Translations under genes and position numbers: made by a program
Part shown: in pieces, positions 23,716 to 30,385 of the stretch
Position numbering within the stretch: the first letter of the stretch is position 1
Layout: each line of letters opens with the position of its first letter
Assembly (NCBI GenBank): GCA_039190275.1
Contig: JBCCYF010000048.1
Span: 1-30,385 of the forward strand
Direction of reading: 5' to 3'
DNA length: 30,385 nucleotides
From: Halovulum sp039190275
GTDB taxonomy: Bacteria > Pseudomonadota > Alphaproteobacteria > Rhodobacterales > Rhodobacteraceae
The notes under the pieces: generated by a model
Told to the model about the DNA's origin: nothing
Databases searched by the model: none
What the model saw: the letters and a program-made list of their open reading frames with translations, nothing else

Positions 23716-24174
23716 ATGCGGAAGTTCTTGGTCGTACTGGACGACACACCGGAATGTCTGAACGCCATGCGTTTCGCGGCAATCCGCGCATCGAAGACCG
23801 GTGGCGGGGTCGAACTGTTGGGGATCATCTCGCCCGAGGAATTCCAGCACTGGATCGGCGTGGGCGAGGTCATGCGGGCCGAGGCACGCTCAAAGATCGA
23901 AGCCCATTTCGAAGTGTTCCGCGAGCGCATGGAAAAGGTTGACGGGGTAACCCCCACGCTCGCCATCCGCGAAGGCGAAAAGGCGCGCGAGATTATCGAG
24001 CATATCAAATCGGATGCTGAAATCGGCATTCTGGTTCTGGGCGCGGGAAGCAAGGGCGACGGACCGGGCCCGCTGGTTATGGAACTGGCCGGGCGTCAGG
24101 TCAGCGAAATGCCGGTGCCGGTGACGGTTGTCCCCGGGACAATGACGAAAGACGATATCATCGCGGTCTCGTAG
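23716..24174 (+). CDS. Universal stress protein, UspA family
   Basis: A 152-residue cytoplasmic protein with the UspA alpha/beta fold. It starts KFLVVLDDTPECLNAMRFAA, has IREGEKAREIIEHI, and ends ILVLGAGSKGDGPGPLV then PVPVTVVPG. The G-2x-G-9x-G(S/T) ATP motif of nucleotide-binding Usp is only partly kept (GAGSKGDGPGP), so ATP binding is uncertain. GAAAGGTGG precedes the ATG. It is divergent from the aldehyde dehydrogenase, with a 199-base region between them, and is followed 83 bases later by nfu, which has its own promoter. Confidence 0.9.
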   Translation: MRKFLVVLDDTPECLNAMRFAAIRASKTGGGVELLGIISPEEFQHWIGVGEVMRAEARSKIEAHFEVFRERMEKVDGVTPTLAIREGEKAREIIEHIKSDAEIGILVLGAGSKGDGPGPLVMELAGRQVSEMPVPVTVVPGTMTKDDIIAVS

Positions 24175-24201
24175 CTTTACTTTAGAAGCATTCCAAAAAC
24201 C

Positions 24202-24230
24202 TTGACTTCGCCCGCTGGAAGAGACATCTA
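24202..24230 (+). promoter_or_regulatory. Sigma-70-type promoter of nfu
   Basis: TTGACT at 24202-24207 and CATCTA at 24225-24230 are separated by 17 bases in the 83-base gap after uspA. The -35 is strong and the -10 weaker, usual for Rhodobacteraceae. It would give a short leader containing AAAAGGA before the nfu ATG at 24258. It probably drives nfu, tsaB and rimI together. Confidence 0.6.
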
Positions 24231-24257
24231 AAAGGTCCAGCCTGAAAAGGATCCGTG

Positions 24258-24818
24258 ATGTTCATTCAAACAGAATCCACGCCGAACCCGGCGACCCTGA
24301 AGTTCCTGCCCGGACAGGCTGTGATGCCCGCCGGCACGGCCGATTTCCCCAGCGCGACGGCTGCGGCCACGTCACCGCTGGCGCAACGGGTGTTTGCCGT
24401 GGAAGGTGTGGCAGGTGTATTCTTTGGCGCGGATTTTGTGACTGTTACCAAGACTGACGAGGTCGATTGGGCGCATATCAAGCCAGGTATCCTGGGTGCG
24501 ATCATGGAGCACTTCCAGTCCGGCCAACCGGTCATGGAAGGCGATACCGGAGCCGTTGGGCACGCCGAGCATGACGGCCCCGACAGCCATGTTGTGGGTC
24601 AGATCAAGGAGCTGCTGGACACGCGCGTTCGCCCGGCGGTGGCCCAGGATGGCGGTGATATCACCTTTCACGGATTTGAACGCGGTGTGGTCTATCTGCA
24701 TATGCAGGGCGCCTGCGCGGGATGCCCGTCCTCGACCATGACGTTGAAGATGGGGATCGAGAACCTGTTGCGCCACTACATCCCGGAAGTGACCGAGGTA
24801 CGTCCTGTCGCGGCCTGA
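24258..24818 (+). CDS. nfuA: Nfu-type iron-sulfur cluster carrier
   Basis: A 186-residue protein that takes 4Fe-4S clusters to target enzymes. The N-terminal Nfu domain (about 1-88, MFIQTESTPNPATLKFLPG, then VFFGADFVTVTK) matches the eukaryotic NFU1/HIRIP5 type. The C-terminal NifU domain (about 112-180) has AQDGGDITFHGF and the cluster-binding pair C153-x-x-C156 in GACAGCPSSTMTL. The ATG at 24258 fits the family start and the AAAAGGA at 24245; a GTG one codon earlier is less likely. The 3' end overlaps the proposed tsaB start by 14 bases. Confidence 0.95.
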   Translation: MFIQTESTPNPATLKFLPGQAVMPAGTADFPSATAAATSPLAQRVFAVEGVAGVFFGADFVTVTKTDEVDWAHIKPGILGAIMEHFQSGQPVMEGDTGAVGHAEHDGPDSHVVGQIKELLDTRVRPAVAQDGGDITFHGFERGVVYLHMQGACAGCPSSTMTLKMGIENLLRHYIPEVTEVRPVAA

Positions 24819-25410
24819 TCCGGTTATTCTGGCGTTTGATACATCGGCCGCGCATTGCGCGGCCGCTTTGCTGTCTGGCACGGATATCCAAAGCCGGGCT
24901 GAACCCATGGCGCGTGGACAGGCCGAACGCCTGATGCCGATGCTCGAGGAACTCCTGGAGGAGGCCGGGGTCGAATGGCGCACCCTGGATGCGGTGGGCG
25001 TGGGGATTGGACCGGGCAACTTTACGGGCCTTCGGATAAGCGTCGCCGCCGCGCGTGGCATCGCGCAGGGTTTGGGCGTCCCGGCCATCGGCGTGTCGAC
25101 ATTTGATGCCGCGGCATTCCTAACGGCGGATCGCCCCCATGTCGTGGTACCGGCCCCTCGGGGGATGGTCTATCTCCAGCAGGGGCATGGCACGGATACA
25201 TCGGTTAAGCTGATCTCCGAAGTTCAGATCCCTAGCAAAAACACGCTTCGTGCGGCCGAGGTCCCCCCCACCACCCTGGTCAGCAACATTGCAAAAATCA
25301 GCGCGACCCGGCTGCACCTTGCGCCCGTTCCACCCGCGCCAATGTATGTGCGTCCGGCTGATGCCGCTCCCTCGTCAGAACTGCCAGTGGTCATTTTGGA
25401 TGACGCCTGA
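24805..25410 (+). CDS. tsaB: tRNA threonylcarbamoyladenosine biosynthesis protein TsaB (apparent CTG start)
   Basis: A partner of TsaD in making the t6A base of ANN-decoding tRNAs; essential in many bacteria. The ASKHA-fold N-terminus DPVILAFDTSAAHCAAALL and the motif GVGIGPGNFTGLRISVAAARG are intact; about 201 residues. The frame has a stop at 24790-24792, and no ATG, GTG or TTG occurs before the conserved beta strand. The first TTG, at 24868, would delete it. CTG at 24805 has GAGG at 24795-24798, six bases away, and gives the natural-looking start MSRPDPVIL. Initiation at CTG is therefore inferred, coupled to the end of nfu. A sequencing error is the main alternative. Confidence 0.85.
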   Translation: MSRPDPVILAFDTSAAHCAAALLSGTDIQSRAEPMARGQAERLMPMLEELLEEAGVEWRTLDAVGVGIGPGNFTGLRISVAAARGIAQGLGVPAIGVSTFDAAAFLTADRPHVVVPAPRGMVYLQQGHGTDTSVKLISEVQIPSKNTLRAAEVPPTTLVSNIAKISATRLHLAPVPPAPMYVRPADAAPSSELPVVILDDA

Positions 25411-25816
25411 AGCCTTGGCCGCGCTGCACGCTGACGCCTTTCCCGGCCCGCCACGACCGTGGTCGGCCGATGAGTTTCGCACCTTTCTGAGGGATCCGTC
25501 CACGGTCCTTTACACTGCGGAAAATGCGTTCTTGCTGGTCCGCCTTGCAGGGGCGGAGGCGGAGGTTCTGACGCTGTGCACAGCGCCGAAAGCCCGGCGC
25601 AGGGGACAAGCGCGGGACCTGATGCAACGCTTTGAGGCGGACGCAAGAACTCGCGGCGTTGCCGAGGTTTTTCTGGAAGTTGCGCAGTCCAACGGCCCGG
25701 CCCGCGCGTTGTATGCCAAGCTGGGATACCATGAACGGGGCCATCGCAAGGACTACTACAGCCAGGCGGGCCGCGCGGCTGTACATGCTTATGTCTTGGG
25801 CAAACAGCTGGGATAA
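25400..25816 (+). CDS. rimI: GNAT N-acetyltransferase, RimI-like
   Basis: A 138-residue GNAT enzyme. The acetyl-CoA loop is KARRRGQARDLMQRF, beta-4 is EAEVLTLCT, and the C-terminal part has FLEVAQSNGPARALYAKLGY, the RimI signature. It probably acetylates the N-terminus of ribosomal protein S18 or other proteins. The ATG at 25400 overlaps tsaB by 11 bases, and tsaB-rimI adjacency is widely conserved. No clear ribosome site is visible, so translation likely depends on tsaB. Acetylation of S18 is assigned by family; the Rhodobacteraceae protein has no shown substrate. Confidence 0.88.
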   Translation: MTPEALAALHADAFPGPPRPWSADEFRTFLRDPSTVLYTAENAFLLVRLAGAEAEVLTLCTAPKARRRGQARDLMQRFEADARTRGVAEVFLEVAQSNGPARALYAKLGYHERGHRKDYYSQAGRAAVHAYVLGKQLG

Positions 25817-25841
25817 ACCCAGCCCATTGCCAAGAAACCCA

Positions 25842-25907
25842 TTGACCCCCTTACCGCCCTGCGCCTTACTACCCACAGTTTCACCACCCGACGGGTGACC
25901 CCGTGAA
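25842..25907 (+). promoter_or_regulatory. Promoter and 5'-leader hairpin of the BMP transporter operon
   Basis: TTGACC (25842-25847) and TTACTA (25866-25871), spaced 18 bases, form a likely promoter. Right after it CACCC-GAC-GGGTG (25885-25897) is a tight hairpin, enclosed by TTCAC (25880-25884) and GTGAA (25903-25907). The leader of roughly 105 bases could start with this structure. It could instead be an operator over the transcription start. No known riboswitch class was recognised. Confidence 0.4.
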
Positions 25908-25983
25908 CCAGGAGCAGCCCCCACAAGAGGGGTCGCGGACACCGGGGCCCCTTCAGCGGCGGACCAACAGTGGAGGTACACAG

Positions 25984-26994
25984 ATGAAACTCATGACCGC
26001 TCTTTTGGGCGCGACTGCACTTATGGGCGTTGCAACTGCCACGCTGGCCGATGGGCATGCCGAATTCAATCCGGCCGTGATTTTTGATCTTGGCGGTAAA
26101 TTCGACCGCTCGTTCAACCAGGCGTCGTTCGAAGGCGCTGAGCGGTTCAAGGAAGAATTCGGCACGGAGTACCGAGAATTCGAGATACAATCGGACGCCC
26201 AGCGCGAACAGGCGCTGCGCCGCTTTGCAGAACAGGGCAATAACCCGATTGTGGTTGCCGGTTTTGCCTATGGTTCGGCCATGGAGGCAGTGGCAGCCGA
26301 GTTCCCCGATACAAATTTTGCGATCATTGATATGGTCGTCGATCTGCCGAATGTCCGCTCGGTCGTGTTTAACGAGCACGAGGGCAGCTACCTTGTGGGC
26401 ATGCTTGCCGCCATGAAGTCGGAGAGCGGCAAGGTGGGTTTTGTCGGCGGTATGGACATCCCGCTGATCCGCAAGTTCGCCTGCGGCTACGTGCAGGGGG
26501 CCATCGCGGCGAATCCGGATGCCGAGGTGTTCCAGAATATGACCGGCACCACCGGGGCGGCCTGGAACGATCCGGTGAAGGGCGGCGAACTGGCCAAGGG
26601 TCAGATCGATCAGGGCGCCGATGTTGTCTATCACGCGGCGGGCGGCACCGGACGCGGCGTGCTGCAGGCGGCGGCGGATGCGGGCGCTCTGGGAATTGGC
26701 GTGGACAGCAACCAGAATTACCTGCACCCAGGATCGGTTCTTACATCCATGCTCAAACGTGTCGATGTGGCAGTATACAACGCCTTTAAGGACGCCAAGG
26801 ATGGAAACTTCACCTATGGCTTCGAGGTTCTGGGCCTGGCCGAAGATGGCGTCGGCTATGCCGTCGACGAAAACAATGAAGCCCTGCTGAGCGACGAGAT
26901 GATCGCCGCCGTGGAAGAGGCCAAGGCCAAGATTATCTCGGGCGAGATCGCCGTTCACGACTATATGTCGGATAACACCTGCCCGGCCAGCTAG
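25984..26994 (+). CDS. BMP-family (PnrA-like) ABC transporter substrate-binding protein
   Basis: A 336-residue periplasmic binding protein. The Sec signal peptide (about residues 1-22, KLMTALLGATALMGVATATLA) has no lipobox. The mature part shows VIFDLGGKFDRSFNQASFEGAE, GFAYGSAMEAVAAEFPD, VGFVGGMDIPLIRKF and DVVYHAAGGTGRGVLQAA, all typical of the basic-membrane-protein family. PnrA members bind purine nucleosides, so nucleosides or related compounds are the likely cargo. The ATG at 25984 has GGAGG 7 bases upstream; the frame open from 25903 is leader. The ATPase gene begins 6 bases after its stop. Confidence 0.93.
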   Translation: MKLMTALLGATALMGVATATLADGHAEFNPAVIFDLGGKFDRSFNQASFEGAERFKEEFGTEYREFEIQSDAQREQALRRFAEQGNNPIVVAGFAYGSAMEAVAAEFPDTNFAIIDMVVDLPNVRSVVFNEHEGSYLVGMLAAMKSESGKVGFVGGMDIPLIRKFACGYVQGAIAANPDAEVFQNMTGTTGAAWNDPVKGGELAKGQIDQGADVVYHAAGGTGRGVLQAAADAGALGIGVDSNQNYLHPGSVLTSMLKRVDVAVYNAFKDAKDGNFTYGFEVLGLAEDGVGYAVDENNEALLSDEMIAAVEEAKAKIISGEIAVHDYMSDNTCPAS

Positions 26995-27000
26995 GCCGTT

Positions 27001-28584
27001 ATGGCACTGAGCGAAACAGATGTTGCGGGGCAGCCATCGGTTGCCCCCGACGATTTGGCCATAGAGCTTATCGGAATATCCAAGTCCTTTGGCCCAGTGC
27101 AGGCCAACAAGGATATCTCCATGCAAGTCCGGCGTGGGACGATCCACGGCATCGTGGGCGAGAACGGCGCGGGCAAGTCGACGCTGATGTCGATCCTCTA
27201 CGGCTTTTACAAGGCCGACAAGGGCGAGGTCCGCATCGGTGGTGTCCCCACCCAGATCCACAACTCGGACGATGCGATCAACGCGGGCATCGGCATGGTC
27301 CACCAGCATTTCATGCTGGTCCAGCCGTTTTCGGTTCTTGAGAATGTGGTTCTGGGCGCCGAGGATGGGGCAATGCTCAAACCCAGCCTTGCCAAGGCCC
27401 GGACACTGTTGACCCAGCTTGCCAAGGAGTACGAGCTGGACGTCGATCCTGACGCAGTTGTCGGTGATCTGGCTGTCGGTTTTCAACAGCGCGTCGAGAT
27501 CCTCAAGGCCCTCTACCGACAGGCGGACATCCTGATCCTGGACGAGCCGACCGGGGTGCTGACCCCGGCCGAGGCGGACCACTTGTTCCGCATTCTTGAG
27601 GGGCTGAAGGCGCAGGGCAAAACAATCATTCTGATCACGCATAAGCTGCGCGAGATTATGGCGATTACCGATACCGTCAGTGTCATGCGACGCGGTGAAA
27701 TGACAGCGACCGTCAAAACCGCCGAGACCAGCCCGACCGAACTGGCCGAGTTGATGGTCGGACGCCGGGTACTGCTGCGGGTGGAAAAGGACGCGCCGAA
27801 GGTTGGTGAGACCCTTTTGCAGGTGCGCGACCTCAGGGTTACAGATCAGGACGGGGTCGAGCGGCTGAAGGGGATCCAGCTGGACCTGCGGGCAGGTGAA
27901 ATTTTGGGGGTTGCCGGTGTCGCGGGCAACGGACAATCGGCGTTGCTCGAAGTTCTGGCGGGGATTACGCCGGCCTCCGGCGGGACAGTGACCATGGGTG
28001 GCGATCAACTGGATCTGAGCGTACACGCGGATGCCGGTTCCCGGCGCGACCGCGGTATCGCGCATGTCCCCGAAGACCGCCACCGGTTGGGGCTGGTCAT
28101 GCCCTATAGCGCCTGGGAAAATTCGTGTTTCGGCTATCATGACAGGCCGCAGTATCAGGCGAAAGGGGGGCTGTTGAACCGCCTGTTCATGCGCGACGAC
28201 GCCCGCGCCAAGATCGAAAAATATGATGTCCGCCCGCCGAACTGTGACATCAAGGCCTCCAACTTCTCGGGCGGCAACCAACAGAAGATCGTGATCGCGC
28301 GCGAAATCGAGAGCGCGCCGGACGTGCTGCTGGTCGGACAGCCGACACGCGGTGTGGATATCGGTGCGATCGAGTTCATCCACAACCAGATCGTCTCGCT
28401 GCGTGACATGGGCAAGGCGGTGTTGCTGGTGTCGGTCGAACTCGAGGAGATCCTGGCGCTGAGCGACCGGATCATCGTGATGTTCGACGGCAAGATCAGC
28501 GGCGAACGTGCCCCACAGGATACCGATGAGAACGAACTGGGTCTTCTGATGGCCGGGATCGATCCCAAGGAGAGCTCCGTATGA
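27001..28584 (+). CDS. ABC transporter ATPase with two nucleotide-binding domains (BMP type)
   Basis: A 527-residue cytoplasmic ATPase made of two fused domains, like sugar and nucleoside importers (RbsA/NupA class). Domain 1 (about 20-255) has Walker A GENGAGKST (residues 53-61), a changed signature VGFQQRVEIL, and Walker B ILILDEPTGVLTP. Domain 2 (about 275-515) has a degenerate Walker A GVAGNGQSALLEVLAG, the signature NFSGGNQQKIVIAREI and QPTRGVDIGA. Such asymmetry is normal in this family. No good ribosome site precedes the ATG, only 6 bases after the binding-protein stop, so coupling is likely. It overlaps the next gene by four bases. Confidence 0.93.
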   Translation: MALSETDVAGQPSVAPDDLAIELIGISKSFGPVQANKDISMQVRRGTIHGIVGENGAGKSTLMSILYGFYKADKGEVRIGGVPTQIHNSDDAINAGIGMVHQHFMLVQPFSVLENVVLGAEDGAMLKPSLAKARTLLTQLAKEYELDVDPDAVVGDLAVGFQQRVEILKALYRQADILILDEPTGVLTPAEADHLFRILEGLKAQGKTIILITHKLREIMAITDTVSVMRRGEMTATVKTAETSPTELAELMVGRRVLLRVEKDAPKVGETLLQVRDLRVTDQDGVERLKGIQLDLRAGEILGVAGVAGNGQSALLEVLAGITPASGGTVTMGGDQLDLSVHADAGSRRDRGIAHVPEDRHRLGLVMPYSAWENSCFGYHDRPQYQAKGGLLNRLFMRDDARAKIEKYDVRPPNCDIKASNFSGGNQQKIVIAREIESAPDVLLVGQPTRGVDIGAIEFIHNQIVSLRDMGKAVLLVSVELEEILALSDRIIVMFDGKISGERAPQDTDENELGLLMAGIDPKESSV

Positions 28585-29678
28585 GTAAGGGGATGCCGAA
28601 ATGGGCCGATCTGTTTCTCATCCCGGCGATCAACGTGGTGCTTGCGTTTCTTGTCGCGGGCCTGGTGGTGCTTTTTATCGGCGAGGATCCGGTGCGGGCG
28701 ATGCAGATCATGCTCGCGGGGTCATTGGGCTCGGACTATGGCATCGGCTACACCCTGTTTTACACCACCAGTTTCATCTTTACCGGACTGGCGGTCGCTG
28801 TCGCGTTTCATGCATCGATCTTTAACATCGGTGGCGAGGGCCAGGCCGGGGTTGCCGGGGTCGGCGTGGCGCTGGTCTGCCTGTCGATGGACAGCACACA
28901 CTGGTTGCTGACACTGCCCTTCGCGATCCTGGGTGCGATGGCTTTTGGAGCCGCCTGGGCGGCGATACCCGCCTATCTGCAGGCAAAGCGCGGCAGCCAC
29001 ATCGTTATCACAACGATCATGTTCAACTACATCGCCGCTGCACTCCTGATCTATCTGCTGAACAACTACCTCAAGGTACCCGGTGCGATGGCACTTGAGA
29101 CGCGGGGCTTTGAAGCCGGCGCGCAGATCCCGTCGATGCAGCAGATCGGTGCCTGGTTCGGTTTCGATCTGGCGCGGACGCCCATGAACCTGAGCTTCTT
29201 TATCTCGCTTCTGGCGGCGTTCCTGGTTTGGGTTATCATCTGGCGCAGCCGATTGGGGTATGAGATCCGGGCGTTCGGCTTTTCCGAGAAAGCAGCCGTC
29301 TATGCCGGGATATCGCCGGTCCGGATCATCATGGTTGCGATGCTTCTGTCCGGGGCATTGGCTGGGATGATGGCCATCAACACAGTCATGGGATCAGAAA
29401 AGCGTCTGGTGCTGGATTCGGTGCTGGGTGCTGGGTTCGTGGGTATCGCGGTGGCGCTTATGGGCCGATCGCACCCGATCGGTGTCATTCTGGCGGCAAT
29501 TCTGTTCGGCGTGCTGTACCAGGGCGGTGCGGAGCTGGCTTTCGAGATTCCGTCTATTCCCAGTCAGATGATCCTGACCATTCAAGCGCTGGTGATCCTG
29601 TTTACGGGCTCTCTGGAAAACATGGTTCGGTTTCCGCTGGAGCGGTTGTTTCTACGTTTTAACAGGAGCGGGACATGA
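28581..29678 (+). CDS. ABC transporter permease 1 (BMP type)
   Basis: A 365-residue inner-membrane permease of the RbsC-like BPD_transp_2 family with 8-10 hydrophobic segments. It has the characteristic FNIGGEGQAGVAGVGVAL, GSHIVITTIMFNYIAAALLI, and FGFSEKAAVYAGISPVRIIM with a coupling-helix-like segment. It ends with ALVILFTGSLENMVRFPLER. The ATG overlaps the ATPase stop (ATGA), and its own stop overlaps the ATG of a 44-codon ORF. The two permeases probably form a heterodimer that takes the substrate from the binding protein. Confidence 0.94.
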   Translation: MSKGMPKWADLFLIPAINVVLAFLVAGLVVLFIGEDPVRAMQIMLAGSLGSDYGIGYTLFYTTSFIFTGLAVAVAFHASIFNIGGEGQAGVAGVGVALVCLSMDSTHWLLTLPFAILGAMAFGAAWAAIPAYLQAKRGSHIVITTIMFNYIAAALLIYLLNNYLKVPGAMALETRGFEAGAQIPSMQQIGAWFGFDLARTPMNLSFFISLLAAFLVWVIIWRSRLGYEIRAFGFSEKAAVYAGISPVRIIMVAMLLSGALAGMMAINTVMGSEKRLVLDSVLGAGFVGIAVALMGRSHPIGVILAAILFGVLYQGGAELAFEIPSIPSQMILTIQALVILFTGSLENMVRFPLERLFLRFNRSGT

Positions 29679-29809
29679 CGGTGATCCCGCCCCCTCGAAT
29701 GCTGATCCGGCTGGTCCGTCCGGCCAGCGTCATCCGCGACCAAATGGCCAAGACACGAGAGAGCATCTTGGCCATCATGGTCCCCAGACGCGCGATTGCT
29801 GGGGAGTAA
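29675..29809 (+). CDS. 44-residue ORF between the two permease genes
   Basis: Not recognised. The ORF starts with ATGA overlapping the first permease stop, after the plausible ribosome site AGGAGCGGG, and ends with TAA four bases before the second permease ATG. Its last codons carry GGGGAG, the ribosome site of that permease. The predicted peptide is basic with a hydrophobic Ile/Leu/Met content (MTVIPPPRMLIRLVRPASVI at the start). No membrane segment is convincing. Two stem-loops lie within it, so its role may be in the mRNA rather than the peptide. Coupling at both ends argues that it is at least translated. Confidence 0.5.
   Translation: MTVIPPPRMLIRLVRPASVIRDQMAKTRESILAIMVPRRAIAGE
29710..29775 (+). 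other. Two stem-loops inside the ABC operon mRNA
   Basis: Stem 1: GCTGGTC (29710-29716) with GGCCAGC (29722-29728), one G-T wobble, 5-base loop. Stem 2: ATGGCCAAGA (29744-29753) with TCTTGGCCAT (29766-29775), a perfect 10-base match with a 12-base loop. There is no T-run, so neither is an intrinsic terminator. Both lie between the permease genes, 39 bases before the second permease start. They could stabilise or limit mRNA segments. Confidence 0.6.
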
Positions 29810-29813
29810 GGCC

Positions 29814-30385
29814 ATGGAGCTTGCCGAGATTTTTCAGCTGTTCGACAGCACCATGCGAAACGCTACACCTTTGTTGCTTGCCTGTTTGGCAGGCCTGTTC
29901 AGCGAACGCGCCGGCATTTTCGACATTGGACTAGAGGGCAAAATGCTCGCGGCGGCATTTGCCTCGGCCGCAGTGGCGGCCTGGGCCGCGGCGCCCTTTG
30001 TGGCAGATCCGTTTCCGGGGCAAATCTCGGGGCCGGGTCTGGGATGGACCGCGGCCTGGCTTGGGGTTCTGGCAGGAATATTCGCGTCGATGCTGATGGC
30101 GCTGCTGCACGGATTTGCGTCTATCACCCTTCGCGGCAACCAGCTTATATCGGGTGTGGCGATCAACTTTCTGGCGGCCGGTGTCACTGTTCTGATCGGA
30201 CAAACGCTTTTCAGCCTTGGCGGTCAGACACCGCAGTTGACCGGCACCGCGCGCTTTACCGGAATAGACCTGCCGTTGGCCGAGACACTGAGGGGTATTC
30301 CGGTTCTGGGACCATTCTACGCCGATGTTGTGTCGGGTCAGGTGATCCTGGTGTACATCGCCCTAATTGCCGTGCCGATTACGGC
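29814..30385 (+). CDS. ABC transporter permease 2 (BMP type), runs off the window
   Basis: The first 190 residues or so of a second RbsC-like permease. It has LLACLAGLFSERAGIFDIGL then EGKMLAAAFASAAV, the GLEG/NIGxEG motif shared with permease 1, and HGFASITLRGNQLISGVAIN, matching the family's second landmark. The family is usually about 300-330 residues, so roughly 120-140 are missing. The ATG at 29814 has GGGGAG 7 bases upstream. It would pair with permease 1 in the importer. No defect is seen in the visible part. Confidence 0.93.
   Translation, partial: MELAEIFQLFDSTMRNATPLLLACLAGLFSERAGIFDIGLEGKMLAAAFASAAVAAWAAAPFVADPFPGQISGPGLGWTAAWLGVLAGIFASMLMALLHGFASITLRGNQLISGVAINFLAAGVTVLIGQTLFSLGGQTPQLTGTARFTGIDLPLAETLRGIPVLGPFYADVVSGQVILVYIALIAVPIT

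Noticed and set aside
23517..24053. N-terminal extension of the aldehyde dehydrogenase frame
   Set aside because: It is antisense to uspA; the real start at 23516 has a GGAGG site and the normal family length.
27480..27520. Altered ABC signature (VGFQQ instead of LSGGQ) in domain 1 of the ATPase
   Set aside because: This change is usual in the BMP/nucleoside importer ATPases and is not a sign of decay.
25789..28383. 864-residue open frame on the minus strand under the BMP operon
   Set aside because: It runs antisense to two clearly coding genes, is rich in Arg/His/Gly/Gln as expected of a shadow of GC-rich codons, and shows no family motif.

Overview
The window looks like a chromosome segment of a marine Rhodobacteraceae (Roseobacter-group) alphaproteobacterium. 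The signs are high GC, a GTTC-N7-GTTC SOS box of the alphaproteobacterial type, CtrA-like boxes in front of flagellar genes, TTGAC-type promoters, ATGA/TGATG-coupled operons and the gene families present. No rRNA, tRNA, CRISPR array, prophage or intact insertion sequence was seen.

Layout. (1) 1-1257: the 3' end of argH, a 42-residue LptM-like lipoprotein, then a 116-residue SOS-type gene. That gene starts with a textbook beta-clamp-binding peptide (QLSLF) followed by two copies of a 36-residue repeat. (2) 1270-4107: purine/ureide catabolism, with allantoinase fused to OHCU decarboxylase, ureidoglycolate lyase, and (convergent) ureidoglycine aminohydrolase. (3) 4220-7408: an arsenic operon of fused ArsR-ArsC, ArsJ and Acr3, all overlapping or tightly spaced. 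(4) 7416-11232: a single-chain alpha/beta E1 2-oxoacid dehydrogenase and a short-chain dehydrogenase, divergent from a MarR regulator. (5) 11233-12838: 1.6 kb without an intact gene; its middle is a badly decayed IS3-family element on the minus strand. (6) 12839-19866: flagellar genes flgE-flgK-flgL-flgI and motB on the minus strand, with divergent fliM. (7) 19836-23516: a minus-strand catabolic cluster of aldehyde dehydrogenase, SDR, cupin and P1-family Ntn hydrolase. (8) 23716-25816: uspA, then nfu-tsaB-rimI. (9) 25842-30385: a BMP-type ABC importer operon (binding protein, ATPase, two permeases). A 44-codon ORF and strong hairpins lie between the permeases, and the second permease runs off the end.

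How parts fit together. The ureide genes finish purine breakdown to glyoxylate, CO2 and ammonia, and the BMP importer could bring in nucleosides or related compounds, though the two blocks are far apart. The arsenic operon combines sensing, arsenate reduction, organoarsenical export and arsenite export. The flagellar genes build the hook, hook-filament junction, P-ring, stator and switch, and probably belong to the CtrA regulon.

The most notable items are the SOS-controlled small protein with an N-terminal clamp-binding motif (848-1257), the apparent CTG start of tsaB, the structured 44-codon ORF inside the ABC operon, the ArsR-ArsC fusion with a Cys-Cys-x6-Cys site, and the IS3 relic. All assignments come from reading the sequence; no database search was run.
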